NCBI RefSeq assembly: GCF_004151235.1
Contig: NZ_JUIV01000002.1
Coordinates: 124,001-188,000 of the forward strand
From: Flavobacterium anhuiense
Lineage (GTDB): Bacteria > Bacteroidota > Bacteroidia > Flavobacteriales > Flavobacteriaceae
Direction of reading: 5' to 3'
DNA: 64,000 nucleotides
Shown here: in pieces, positions 43,001 through 51,485 of the stretch
Numbering within the stretch: the first letter of the stretch is position 1
Layout: each line of letters begins with the position of its first letter
Made by a program: the position numbers and the translations under genes
Notes under the pieces: generated by a model
Told to the model about the DNA's origin: nothing
What the model saw: only the letters and a program-made list of their open reading frames with translations
The model's database searches: none

Positions 43001-43028
43001 TTGTTCGCTTATTTATTAGTTAATTTTG
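43001..43028 (+). promoter_or_regulatory. Candidate sulfatase promoter
   Basis: TTG (43001-43003), 17 bp, TAATTTTG (43021-43028). It predicts a start near 43035 and a leader of about 168 nt. The palindromes lie upstream of it, a position more typical of activator than repressor sites. Confidence 0.5.
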
Positions 43029-43202
43029 AGATACTTAAGAAAAAGTTAAAAATGTTTTGTTCCAAATTTTTAAGTAAAAAGAATTTGAAACACATCAAAA
43101 AAATGCAACCTCGATTTTTTTTTAAGCCTTCAATTTTCCCATTAATTTTTTTGGATTTTCAAACTCATATAAATAACAAGGTCATTAACGAATTTTTTTA
43201 TC

Positions 43203-44882
43203 ATGAAACAAGTCAAATTAAAATGCGGATTTTCAAATGCCTTACAGGTATTTGTGTTACTATTTTTTTCTGGGGTTTCTATTATAGCGCAAAGCAAAAA
43301 GCCAAATATTTTGGTGCTTTGGGGTGATGATATTGGAACAACTAATATAAGTGCCTATAGCGATGGACTTATGGGATATACAACTCCTAATATAGACCGT
43401 TTGGCCAATGAAGGATTAAGATTTTTACATTATTATGGAGAACAAAGTTGTACTGCAGGACGTGCCGCTTTTTTGACAGGACAGCACGGTCTTCGTACGG
43501 GTCTTACAAAAGTGGGGTATCCTGGGGCACCAATGGGAATGAGTCAGTTAGATCCTTCAATTGGAGGAATTATGAAAAGCCTTGGCTATGCTACAGGACA
43601 ATTTGGTAAAAATCACGTTGGAGATCGTAATGAAAACTTGCCAACGGTGAATGGATTTGATGAGTTTTTCGGAAATCTGTATCACTTAAATGCAGAAGAA
43701 GAACCAGAATTGCCAGATTATCCTAAAGATCCTGCATATTTGAAAAAATTTGGACCAAGAGGGGTATTAAAATGTACTGCTACAAATGTCGATGATGGGA
43801 CAACTGATCCTCGTTTTGGAAGAGTAGGAAAACAAAAAATCGAAGATACTGGAGCACTTACTAAAAAAAGAATGGAAACTATCGACGATGAAACTTCTGC
43901 AGCTGCTATTGATTATATCAAGAGACAAAATGCTGCAGGCAAACCATTTTTCTGCTGGTTCAATGCTACTCGTATGCACCTTCGCACGCACGTTAGAAAA
44001 GAACATAGAGGAAGATATACTCACGGAGATAGCGAATATATTGACGGTATGATTGAACACGACGAAACTATTGGAAGCATCTTAAAAGCATTAGACGATT
44101 TAGGAATTGCTGATAATACAATTGTAATCTATTCTACAGATAATGGGCCTCATATGAATACATGGCCAGATGGAGCAATGACTCCATTCCGTTCAGAAAA
44201 AAATACTAACTGGGAGGGAGCTTTCCGTGTACCTTGTATTGTTCGTTGGCCAGGGCATATTAAACCAGGAGCTGTTACTAATGAATTAATGAGCCACAAT
44301 GACTGGATTCCAACTTTGGCTTCTATTGCAGGAGAACCAGATATCGTTAATAAACTTTTAAAAGGCTATAATGCTAACGGAAAAACATATAAAGTTCATT
44401 TAGACGGTTATGACCAAAGTAGCTTTTTACTAGGAAAAACAGAAAAAAGTGCTAGAGATAAATTCTTCTATACAGATGATGATGGTCTTTTGGTTGGTTT
44501 AAGAGAAGGTGATTATAAATATGTTTTTGCAGAACAGCGTCTGGCTGGTACACTTGGAGTTTGGGCAGAGCCATTTACGAAACTTCGTTTGCAAAAAATA
44601 TTTAATCTATACCAAGATCCTTTTGAAAGAGCCGATTTTACTTCAAATACCTATTGGGATTGGGTTATGAACCACGTTCAGATGGTATATGGTGCAATAT
44701 ATGATGTGGGCGTATTTGCCGAAACTTTCAAAGAATATCCTCCAAGATCAATACCGCCGAGTTTCTCTGCTTACACTATTATGGAAGAAGCGATGAAAGA
44801 TATTAAAGCACAACAATATATTGAGAAAAATGTTCTTCCTAAGGTAAAAGAAGAAGAGGCACCTTCAAAAAAGAAAAAATAA
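43203..44882 (+). CDS. Exported sulfatase (arylsulfatase family)
   Basis: 559 residues; signal peptide in the first 30 (LQVFVLLFFSGVSIIAQ), so periplasmic. Alkaline-phosphatase-like sulfatase fold: metal pair in VLWGDDIG (Asp42, Asp43), the formylglycine site Cys83-Thr-Ala-Gly-Arg87 (CxAxR form) with downstream LTGQHGLRTG, then IVIYSTDNGPHMNTWPDG and FRSEKNTNWEGAFRVPCIVRWPGH. The C-terminus ends in a Lys/Glu tail. Sulfatases need Cys oxidation by a maturase (FGE or anSME); none is in the window. A polysaccharide or sulfolipid could be the substrate; no SusCD or glycoside hydrolase neighbours support a glycan role. It heads the eight-gene plus-strand group, though a terminator follows it. Confidence 0.9.
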   Translation: MKQVKLKCGFSNALQVFVLLFFSGVSIIAQSKKPNILVLWGDDIGTTNISAYSDGLMGYTTPNIDRLANEGLRFLHYYGEQSCTAGRAAFLTGQHGLRTGLTKVGYPGAPMGMSQLDPSIGGIMKSLGYATGQFGKNHVGDRNENLPTVNGFDEFFGNLYHLNAEEEPELPDYPKDPAYLKKFGPRGVLKCTATNVDDGTTDPRFGRVGKQKIEDTGALTKKRMETIDDETSAAAIDYIKRQNAAGKPFFCWFNATRMHLRTHVRKEHRGRYTHGDSEYIDGMIEHDETIGSILKALDDLGIADNTIVIYSTDNGPHMNTWPDGAMTPFRSEKNTNWEGAFRVPCIVRWPGHIKPGAVTNELMSHNDWIPTLASIAGEPDIVNKLLKGYNANGKTYKVHLDGYDQSSFLLGKTEKSARDKFFYTDDDGLLVGLREGDYKYVFAEQRLAGTLGVWAEPFTKLRLQKIFNLYQDPFERADFTSNTYWDWVMNHVQMVYGAIYDVGVFAETFKEYPPRSIPPSFSAYTIMEEAMKDIKAQQYIEKNVLPKVKEEEAPSKKKK

Positions 44883-44897
44883 ATCATAGATAATTAC

Positions 44898-44930
44898 AAG
44901 AAACAGGACTTTTTACGTCCTGTTTCTTTT
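44898..44930 (+). terminator. Intrinsic terminator after the sulfatase gene
   Basis: AAGAAACAGGAC pairs with GTCCTGTTTCTT around a 7-base loop, then TT. It separates or attenuates the downstream genes. Confidence 0.85.
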
Positions 44931-44948
44931 CACTTAATAGTATTTGTT

Positions 44949-45962
44949 ATGCATAAAAAAATAGTATTAATTCCGATGCTTCTTGTTTTATTTATTTCGT
45001 GTAAAAAATCAGAAGAAAATACAGATGTTAAATCAAAAGACAGTACAGCAACTACTGCAACAAATGGTGATCCATTGCCAAGTTGGAACGACGGAGCTTT
45101 AAAAAGCGATATAATTGCTTATGTAGAAAAAGTAACAAAAGAAGGAAGTCCAGATTTTATTCCAGAAGAATATAGAATTGCGACTTTTGATAATGACGGA
45201 ACTTTATGGGCTGAAAAACCTTATGTACAGGAACTTTTCGCTTTTTATAGAGTACAGAAAATGGTAGAAGCTAAGCCAGAATTAGCCCAAAAACAGCCTT
45301 TTAAAGCAGTAATAGAAAAAGACAAAACTTTCTTTGAAAAAGGAGGAGATAAAGCGCTTATAGAATTGGTGGCAGCAACTCATACCGGAATGACAGAAGA
45401 TGAATTTGAAGCTTCAGTTAATGATTTCTTTAAAGGCGCAAAATATCCTGGTAAAAATGTTCCTGTGAAGCAAATACGCTATCAGCCGCAATTGGAATTG
45501 TTAAACTATTTACGCGCGAACGGATTTAAAACGTACATCGTTACTGGCGGAACAATAGAAGTGGTAAGAGCAATTTCTCAAGATTTTTACGGAATTCCAA
45601 AAGATCAAGTTGTAGGAACTTCTTTTAAATATAAATATGATGCCACTAAAAATGCGGTTCAACGAGAAGCGGCTTTAGATCATTTTAATGATAAAGAAGG
45701 AAAACCTGTCGGCATTCAATTGCACATTGGGCAAAGACCTGTTTTTGCCTGCGGTAACGAAGGCGGAGCAGGAGATATTGCAATGCTAACTTATTCGCAG
45801 GGAAATAAATATCCATCTTTTCAATTGCTTGTAAATCACAATGATTCAATAAGAGAGTATAAATATCAGGAAAAGGATAATGCTTCATTAAATGCAGCTG
45901 CAAAAAATAAATGGCATGTTGTTGATATGCAGAAAGACTGGAAAAAAGTTTTTGCAGAGTAG
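44949..45962 (+). CDS. HAD superfamily hydrolase, lipoprotein
   Basis: 337 residues. Lipoprotein signal with LFISC (Cys18), then a Ser/Thr/Asp-rich linker to about residue 45. HAD motif I is Asp81-Asn-Asp83-Gly-Thr85 (ATFDNDGTLW), motif II lies in TYIVTGGTIEVVR, and the motif IV region is FACGNEGGAGDIAML. It resembles a phosphoserine-phosphatase-like HAD phosphatase exported to the periplasm or outer membrane. Exported HAD phosphatases are uncommon. It begins 66 bp after the sulfatase stop, beyond a terminator. Substrate unknown; pairing with a sulfatase suggests removal of phosphate and sulfate from the same class of molecule (inference). Confidence 0.82.
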   Translation: MHKKIVLIPMLLVLFISCKKSEENTDVKSKDSTATTATNGDPLPSWNDGALKSDIIAYVEKVTKEGSPDFIPEEYRIATFDNDGTLWAEKPYVQELFAFYRVQKMVEAKPELAQKQPFKAVIEKDKTFFEKGGDKALIELVAATHTGMTEDEFEASVNDFFKGAKYPGKNVPVKQIRYQPQLELLNYLRANGFKTYIVTGGTIEVVRAISQDFYGIPKDQVVGTSFKYKYDATKNAVQREAALDHFNDKEGKPVGIQLHIGQRPVFACGNEGGAGDIAMLTYSQGNKYPSFQLLVNHNDSIREYKYQEKDNASLNAAAKNKWHVVDMQKDWKKVFAE

Positions 45963-46025
45963 AGAAAAAGAATTGTTTGCAGATCAAATAGTTGAAGTTT
46001 TTCTAATTAATAAAATTTGAGCCGT

Positions 46026-46829
46026 ATGAAAAATTCTTTTCTAGCAATATTACTGCTATTTGTCACTTTTACAATTTCAGCTCAAGAAGAACCTGCAAAA
46101 CCGGGAAACAGCGCACAGGAACTAGCCGATAAAATGGCAAATCCTGTGGCAAGTTTAATTAGCGTTCCGTTGCAAAACAATCTTACTTATGGAATTGGCG
46201 CTTATAATGGATCAAAATATCAGATCAATATACAGCCTGTTGTTCCGTTCAAGTTAAGTGAAAATCTAAACTTGATTACACGTTATATTCTTCCAGTTGT
46301 AGATCAGCAGGATGTTACGGGAGAAAATACTCATGAGTTTGGTTTAAGCGATGCAACCGTGACAGCGTTTTTCGCTCCTAAAACAAAAGGATTAATCTTA
46401 GGTGTCGGTCCTGCTTTTTTAGTGCCAACGGCAACAGAAAAACTTTTAGGAACAGAAAAATTCGGAATTGGACCCAGTGTTTTGGTAATGCATCAAGGAA
46501 AAGGACTTTCTATTGGTTTTTTAGCCAATCAAATCTGGTCTGTTGCAGGAAATGCAGATAGAGCAGATTTCAATCAGTTCTACACTCAGATATTCCTAAC
46601 ACATAGTTACAAAAGCGGAGCGAGTTTAGGAATTACTTCAGAAATTACTCAAAACTGGCAGGGCAATACAACCCTTATTACAGTTAGCCCGAACGTTGGC
46701 GCAATTACAAAATTAGGAGGTCAGACCATGCAATTTGCTGTTATGCCTTTAATTCCGGTTGTAGGCCATTCAAACATAAGACCAGATTGGGGATTACGAG
46801 CGGTGGTAGCATTTATATTTCCGCAGTAA
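46026..46829 (+). CDS. Outer-membrane porin/transporter-like beta-barrel protein
   Basis: 267 residues from the ATG at 46026 (MKNSFLAILLLFVTFTISAQ signal peptide); an alternative start 9 bp upstream (TTG) is less likely. After a short Ala/Lys linker the sequence alternates hydrophobic and polar residues in strands with aromatic ends (NLTYGIGAYNG, KYQINIQPVVPFKL, NLITRYILPVV, LILGVGPAFLVPTA, ending LRAVVAFIFPQ), as in the small porin-like family often labelled transporter or neuromedin U-like. Location: outer membrane (inference). Between the HAD lipoprotein (63 bp) and DUF2252 (44 bp), likely one transcript with both. Confidence 0.72.
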   Translation: MKNSFLAILLLFVTFTISAQEEPAKPGNSAQELADKMANPVASLISVPLQNNLTYGIGAYNGSKYQINIQPVVPFKLSENLNLITRYILPVVDQQDVTGENTHEFGLSDATVTAFFAPKTKGLILGVGPAFLVPTATEKLLGTEKFGIGPSVLVMHQGKGLSIGFLANQIWSVAGNADRADFNQFYTQIFLTHSYKSGASLGITSEITQNWQGNTTLITVSPNVGAITKLGGQTMQFAVMPLIPVVGHSNIRPDWGLRAVVAFIFPQ

Positions 46830-46873
46830 TTCTGCATAAGAGTTTTAGAAAAAATCATTTTAAATTCTAACAA

Positions 46874-48253
46874 ATGGCTGAAAAACCTTTTGATCCAATT
46901 GCATCAAAAACTGAACGCTATGAAAAAGGAGCTTCAATTAGAAAAAAAGTCCCTTTAGAAAAGCATCAGGAATGGAATTCTTTTAAGAATAGAAAAAATC
47001 CTGTAGACATTTTAATTCAGACCAGTGTGGGAAGAGTTGAAAGTCTGGTACCAATTCGGTATAGCAGAATGATGGAATCGCCTTTTGCATTTTACAGAGG
47101 AGCAGCTGCGATTATGGCTACTGATTTGGCTCATACTTCTGTATCGGGAATAAATTTACAGCTTTGCGGTGATTGCCATTTAATGAATTTTGGCGGATTT
47201 GCAACTCCCGAACGTAAATTGGTTTTTGATATCAATGATTTTGACGAAACGTTTCCAGGACCTTGGGAATGGGACGTAAAGCGACTGGCAGCCAGTTTTG
47301 TTATTGCAGGAAGATGGCGAAAATTTTCCAATAAAAATTGTAAAGAATTTGCTTGGCATGTTGCCGATAGTTACAAACGGCATATGTTGGATTACAGTAA
47401 ATTATCTGCGCTTCAAATTTGGTATGCCGATATTGATTTAGCAGAACTGATTGAATTAGGCCATGATAAAGAACTCAAAGAGTTTGACCAAAAAAGAATT
47501 AAAAAAGCATCTGAATATACCGCTCACGAAAAGGAGTTTGCAAAGATGACTTATTTTGATGGAGCCAGAGCACGTATAAAAGACGAACCGCCTTTGATTT
47601 TTCATCCAAGCGGAGATCTTGAAAAACTGGTTGCCAAAGAAGGTGAAATCATTCATAAAAGATATATAGAATCTCTCTCAGAAGAAAAGCAGATTTTGTT
47701 GAGCAGATATAAACTTCATGATATTGTTATAAAAGTGGTGGGCGTAGGAAGTGTTGGAACTCTTTGCGGAATTAGTTTGCTAATGTCTGCTACGGGCGAG
47801 CCTATTTTTTTACAGTTTAAAGAAGCCAGAAAAAGCGTTCTCGAAGAACATGTAAAAATTAAAGGTAAATATAGCCATCAAGGCGAACGTATTGTAATGG
47901 GGCAAAAACTAATGCAGTCTGCATCTGATATGTTTCTGGGCTGGACAAACGATAGTAAAGATAGATTCTTCTATATCAGACAGCTTAGAGATGCCAAAAT
48001 AAAACCGGTTTTAGAAGTTATGAAACCCAAAAATATGGCAGATTATGCCAAAGCCTGCGGATGGGCGCTTGCAAGAGCTCATGCACGCTCAGGAGATCCG
48101 TCTATGATTTCGGGCTATATTGGAGATACAGACGAATTTGCCGATGCCATTTCTGAGTTTTCGGTTTTGTACGCAGATCAAAATGAATCGGATTACAATA
48201 AAATGCTGGAAGCAATAAAACACGGTAAACTGCCAATAGCTGCCGAAATTTAA
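46874..48253 (+). CDS. DUF2252 family protein
   Basis: 459 residues, no signal peptide, so cytoplasmic. DUF2252 has a kinase-like (aminoglycoside phosphotransferase-related) appearance: FAFYRGAAAIMATDLA near residue 72, GDCHLMNFG (Asp100, His102, Asn105) followed by FDINDFDE (Asp119-Asp124), analogous to the catalytic Asp/Asn and metal Asp of these kinases, and RLAASFVIAGR after them. The role is not established in any organism I know of. Sitting after two exported proteins, it may modify a small molecule taken up by them (speculation). Confidence 0.85.
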   Translation: MAEKPFDPIASKTERYEKGASIRKKVPLEKHQEWNSFKNRKNPVDILIQTSVGRVESLVPIRYSRMMESPFAFYRGAAAIMATDLAHTSVSGINLQLCGDCHLMNFGGFATPERKLVFDINDFDETFPGPWEWDVKRLAASFVIAGRWRKFSNKNCKEFAWHVADSYKRHMLDYSKLSALQIWYADIDLAELIELGHDKELKEFDQKRIKKASEYTAHEKEFAKMTYFDGARARIKDEPPLIFHPSGDLEKLVAKEGEIIHKRYIESLSEEKQILLSRYKLHDIVIKVVGVGSVGTLCGISLLMSATGEPIFLQFKEARKSVLEEHVKIKGKYSHQGERIVMGQKLMQSASDMFLGWTNDSKDRFFYIRQLRDAKIKPVLEVMKPKNMADYAKACGWALARAHARSGDPSMISGYIGDTDEFADAISEFSVLYADQNESDYNKMLEAIKHGKLPIAAEI

Positions 48254-48370
48254 GATGTAGCTGTACAAGGTAAATAGATTAAAAAAACTAAAAATCTTAA
48301 GCAGAAATAAGCCAAATGAACACAAAGTAAGATTTTATTTATTTAATACTGTTAATTAAATAAAATGATT

Positions 48371-48378
48371 TATCTTTG
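48371..48378 (+). promoter_or_regulatory. Candidate -7 element before the DUF4136 gene
   Basis: TATCTTTG fits TAnnTTTG, 147 bp before the start codon; no -33 TTG is found. It would make DUF4136 and later genes a separate unit. Confidence 0.3.
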
Positions 48379-48524
48379 AGAGTGATCTAAGTAATTGTTT
48401 AGTAATGACTTGTGTTGTATAGGTAAATTATTTAGATGTTTCTGCCCCTTCGTTCAAGATTTTTATGATTTTAATACATTCGAGTTAAACTGATTTAATT
48501 ATTAATTTAAATAAATACCACAAC

Positions 48525-49106
48525 ATGAATATTAAAAGAACAAGTCTTCGTATAATCCCAATCTTATTTTTGGGTTTGTTTTACAGCTGCTCTCCAACTG
48601 TAAAAGTTACAACTGATTATGATCATGCTGCGAACTTCAGCGAATACAAAACTTTTGCTGTTTATGACTTAAAAGCACAGCAAGGCCAAGTAAATCAGTT
48701 AAATGTTGATCGTGTTGCAAAAGCAATCCGAAACGAAATGCTCGCAAAAGGTTTTACAGAATCTAGTAATCCAGATTTAAAAGTAAATGCGGTTTCGATA
48801 TTAAAAAACAAAACTCAAGTGACAGCCGATACTAATTTTTATGGCTATGGCGGAATGTACCGTCCATACGGATATTGGGGCGGCGGTGCCATGATGGGTG
48901 GCGGTAGCACAACATTCAATACTTACGATTATGTTGACGGCTCACTGGTAATAGATATCGTATCTACAAAAACCGACAAACTAGTTTGGCAAGGAATCGG
49001 AAATGCTGAAATTGACAGCAAACCAGACAATCCTGAACAATTCATCAATGATGCAATCAAAAAAATATTAGCTGGATTCCCTCCGGGAGCAGCAGTTAAA
49101 AAATAA
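48525..49106 (+). CDS. DUF4136 lipoprotein
   Basis: 193 residues. Lipoprotein signal with LGLFYSC (Cys22). The DUF4136 body follows: KVTTDYDHAANFSEYKTFAVYD near residue 28, RVAKAIRNEMLAKGF, and the C-terminal GSLVIDIVSTKTDKLVWQGIGNAEI. A Gly/Tyr-rich insert lies around residues 105-130 (YGYGGMYRPYGYWGGG). Expected in the outer-membrane inner leaflet or periplasm. Function unknown. It is 271 bp after DUF2252 and 125 bp before the membrane AraC gene. Confidence 0.88.
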   Translation: MNIKRTSLRIIPILFLGLFYSCSPTVKVTTDYDHAANFSEYKTFAVYDLKAQQGQVNQLNVDRVAKAIRNEMLAKGFTESSNPDLKVNAVSILKNKTQVTADTNFYGYGGMYRPYGYWGGGAMMGGGSTTFNTYDYVDGSLVIDIVSTKTDKLVWQGIGNAEIDSKPDNPEQFINDAIKKILAGFPPGAAVKK

Positions 49107-49231
49107 TTGCAATAAATAATTGTACTTGCCCAAATGGCGAGTACAATTATTTACCCTTCTGCATACGCCCCCATCGTATTCTATTTTTAAGATATTAAGA
49201 AAAACATCTCCCACCATTAAGCTTAAAAAAA

Positions 49232-50407
49232 ATGATCGATATATTACTCTCCCTTTTCTTCTTTATAGCCATAATTGCTGGTCTTGCTACTGCTATTATG
49301 GTCTTATTTTCCAAAAAAAATTATTCCAAAAGTTTCTTTTTGGGAATGTTTCTACTGAGTTTGGCGGTAGTAAGTATCTACAATTTTTATCTGTCGGCCA
49401 ATATCTTTAAAGAATTTCCAGATTTATTTATTATTACGAAATCATTTATTTTTCTGGCAGCGCCATGCTCATTCTTATATGTTCGAAACATTTTATCATC
49501 AAATAAAAGTTTCAGAAAATACGATTGGATGCATTTTATCCCTTTCGCTATATACTTTGCTTTAACGCTTTTTGTATATGTTGGAAGTTTTACTAACCTA
49601 AAAATTGTCGATTTTATAGCGGCTAAAATCAAAAACCCATTTTCTATTTTGACTTTGACGATTTGGCTTTTCTATGTCTTTTTTCAAACCATGTTGATTT
49701 TAAACTATGATCTGAAAAAATTTAAAGGAAACCAATTTCATAGAACCAAAGTAATAAATTGGATCAGGGTTTATAACCTTATGATTTTGTTTCTTTTCTC
49801 GGCACTTTTTGTTCATCATTTTTTATCAAGAAAAGTGGGTGCTATAGATTTGTCTTGCTATTTCTTAATTTCTTCTGTCTTGTTTTTTACAGTCGGTTGG
49901 CTGTATTTCAGACCGCAAATTTTTCATGACGAAGAAGAAACATTCGATTTTGTTGTAGACAATACAATGGCGGTAAAAACAAAAGAAACCAAAAATACAC
50001 TTCCAATAACAAACGAATTGACGATAGAAAAAAGAGAAGAATACCTTTTAAAACTAGAACATGTTTTAGTTACTAAAAATCTATTCTTAAAAAAAGATTT
50101 TGTAATCAGAGATTTGGCAGACGAAACAGGAATATCTGTGCATCACTTGTCCAATTTAATTAATTCTGAATTTGGTCTTCATTTTCAGGATTATGTTAAT
50201 CTTAAAAGAATAGAATATTTTAAAGACAAAATAAACGATCCAGAATGGAAAGATTTGTCTTTAGAAGGCATGGCTTGGGGTTCTGGCTTTAAATCTCGAA
50301 CGACATGTTTTAGAGCCTTTATAAAACACACTGGAAAATCTCCTTCAGAATATTTTAAAACCATCCGAATAAATCCTGATCGCACCGGATCGTATTATTT
50401 TAAATAA
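49232..50407 (+). CDS. Membrane-bound AraC family transcriptional regulator
   Basis: 391 residues. The first 240 contain six or seven hydrophobic helices (residues 2-24, 33-52, 68-86, 101-121, 138-158, 180-200, 211-229 approximately), so it is embedded in the inner membrane. The C-terminal cytoplasmic AraC-type domain (about 275-385) has RKKDFVIRDLADETGISVHHLSNLI (first helix-turn-helix, with first part read as KKDF) and LSLEGMAWGSGFKSRTTCFRAF (second), ending TGKSPSEYFKT. Such 7TM-AraC proteins are seen in Bacteroidetes and may sense an envelope or extracellular signal. The nearest gene sets are the porin-like genes downstream and DUF4136 upstream; it may control them and possibly the sulfatase palindromes. 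Confidence 0.87.
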   Translation: MIDILLSLFFFIAIIAGLATAIMVLFSKKNYSKSFFLGMFLLSLAVVSIYNFYLSANIFKEFPDLFIITKSFIFLAAPCSFLYVRNILSSNKSFRKYDWMHFIPFAIYFALTLFVYVGSFTNLKIVDFIAAKIKNPFSILTLTIWLFYVFFQTMLILNYDLKKFKGNQFHRTKVINWIRVYNLMILFLFSALFVHHFLSRKVGAIDLSCYFLISSVLFFTVGWLYFRPQIFHDEEETFDFVVDNTMAVKTKETKNTLPITNELTIEKREEYLLKLEHVLVTKNLFLKKDFVIRDLADETGISVHHLSNLINSEFGLHFQDYVNLKRIEYFKDKINDPEWKDLSLEGMAWGSGFKSRTTCFRAFIKHTGKSPSEYFKTIRINPDRTGSYYFK

Positions 50408-50472
50408 AGATTCTTTTGTATCAAGTGATTATGAGAGGCTATTGTCGCAGTATTAATTCAAAATAATTTGCC

Positions 50473-51438
50473 ATGAAATTAAAGATTAATCATTCGGATA
50501 AAATAATGAAATTGGCTTATGCAGTGTTTCTGTTTTTAATTTCACTTTATGGTAATGCGCAATTAAAAGGTGGGCATATTCTTGGGTCTTCGGGACTGCA
50601 GTCGGGTACACAGGCACCAGAAAAAACGTTGAGTTTGTATGTGCCTGGTTATATCTACACGGCAAATTGTCTGCGAGATGGTGATGGCGATAAAACTGGA
50701 AATCCTGATTTAAATATGTTTTTAACTGGAATTGGAGCCAATTATGTAAGCGATTTTAAAATTCTGGGAGCCAATTATGGCGCTACAGTTTTAGTGGCAT
50801 TTGCATCCAATACAATTCAAGGAAGTTTTATCGATTCTAAGAGCAATTTTGCGTTTACAGATATGCTGGTGCAACCCGTTCAGTTAGGCTGGCATAACAA
50901 GAGAGCCGATTTTGTTTTTAGCTATCAAATGTATCTGCCAACAGGAACATATGAATATGGCGGAAGCAACAACAGCGGACTGGGAATGTTTATGAATGAG
51001 TTTTCGGCAGGAACAACCTTATTCTTTAATGACAAAAAAACATTCCATTTCTCAGCATTGGCTGCTTACGAAATCAACGGTAAAAAGAAAGACACAGACA
51101 TAAAAACGGGAGATATTTTAAGCTTGGAAGGCGGACTCGGAAAAACATTCTATTGTATGAATGCAGAAAAAACAGCGCCAAAAGGAATACTAAACGCTGG
51201 ATTAATTTATTATTTCCAATTTAAAGTATCCGATGATAAAATTCCAGTTGGAACCTTTCTGCTAGAACCAGACAAAGATCATGTTAGTGCGCTTGGCGCC
51301 GAGGTTAATTACCTTCATTTAGGCTGTATGACGCAGGCGGGTTTTAGATGGGTTTCAGAATTGGGTGCCGTAAACAGATTTCAAGGAAATACTTTTTTCA
51401 TTACGCTAGCGCACGTTTTCAGTTTCAAGAAAAAATAG
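50473..51438 (+). CDS. Outer-membrane transporter-like protein (phenol-degradation MetA/SphA-like)
   Basis: 321 residues with a signal peptide (MKLAYAVFLFLISLYGNAQ from the internal ATG at 50506; the 50473 start adds 11 residues). Fits the family of phenol-degradation-type outer-membrane barrels: GGHILGSSGLQSGTQAPEKTLSLYVPGYIY near the start, FVFSYQMYLPTGTYEYGG in the middle, then QAGFRWVSELGAVNRFQGNTFFITLAHVFSFKKK. In proteobacteria related proteins appear in aromatic and lipid uptake clusters. The role here is unproven. It follows the membrane AraC by 65 bp and precedes the BamA/TamA-like barrel by 47 bp. Confidence 0.78.
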   Translation: MKLKINHSDKIMKLAYAVFLFLISLYGNAQLKGGHILGSSGLQSGTQAPEKTLSLYVPGYIYTANCLRDGDGDKTGNPDLNMFLTGIGANYVSDFKILGANYGATVLVAFASNTIQGSFIDSKSNFAFTDMLVQPVQLGWHNKRADFVFSYQMYLPTGTYEYGGSNNSGLGMFMNEFSAGTTLFFNDKKTFHFSALAAYEINGKKKDTDIKTGDILSLEGGLGKTFYCMNAEKTAPKGILNAGLIYYFQFKVSDDKIPVGTFLLEPDKDHVSALGAEVNYLHLGCMTQAGFRWVSELGAVNRFQGNTFFITLAHVFSFKKK

Positions 51439-51485
51439 ACTTAGAATAAGATAAATTTTTAACCGCACTAAAAATTCCGATTCTT

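Larger units (their letters stand above)
42694..43202. other. 509-bp non-coding region upstream of the sulfatase cluster
   Basis: Very AT-rich. It holds two perfect palindromes (42901-42932, 42953-42980) and a Bacteroidetes-type promoter (43001-43028). A frame from 43001 into the sulfatase gene exists but overlaps it out of frame and has an unnatural composition, so it is not annotated. Confidence 0.8.

Noticed and set aside
43001..43327. 108-codon frame upstream of and overlapping the sulfatase start
   Set aside because: It covers the predicted promoter, overlaps the sulfatase signal peptide out of frame and has an implausible Phe/Lys-rich composition.
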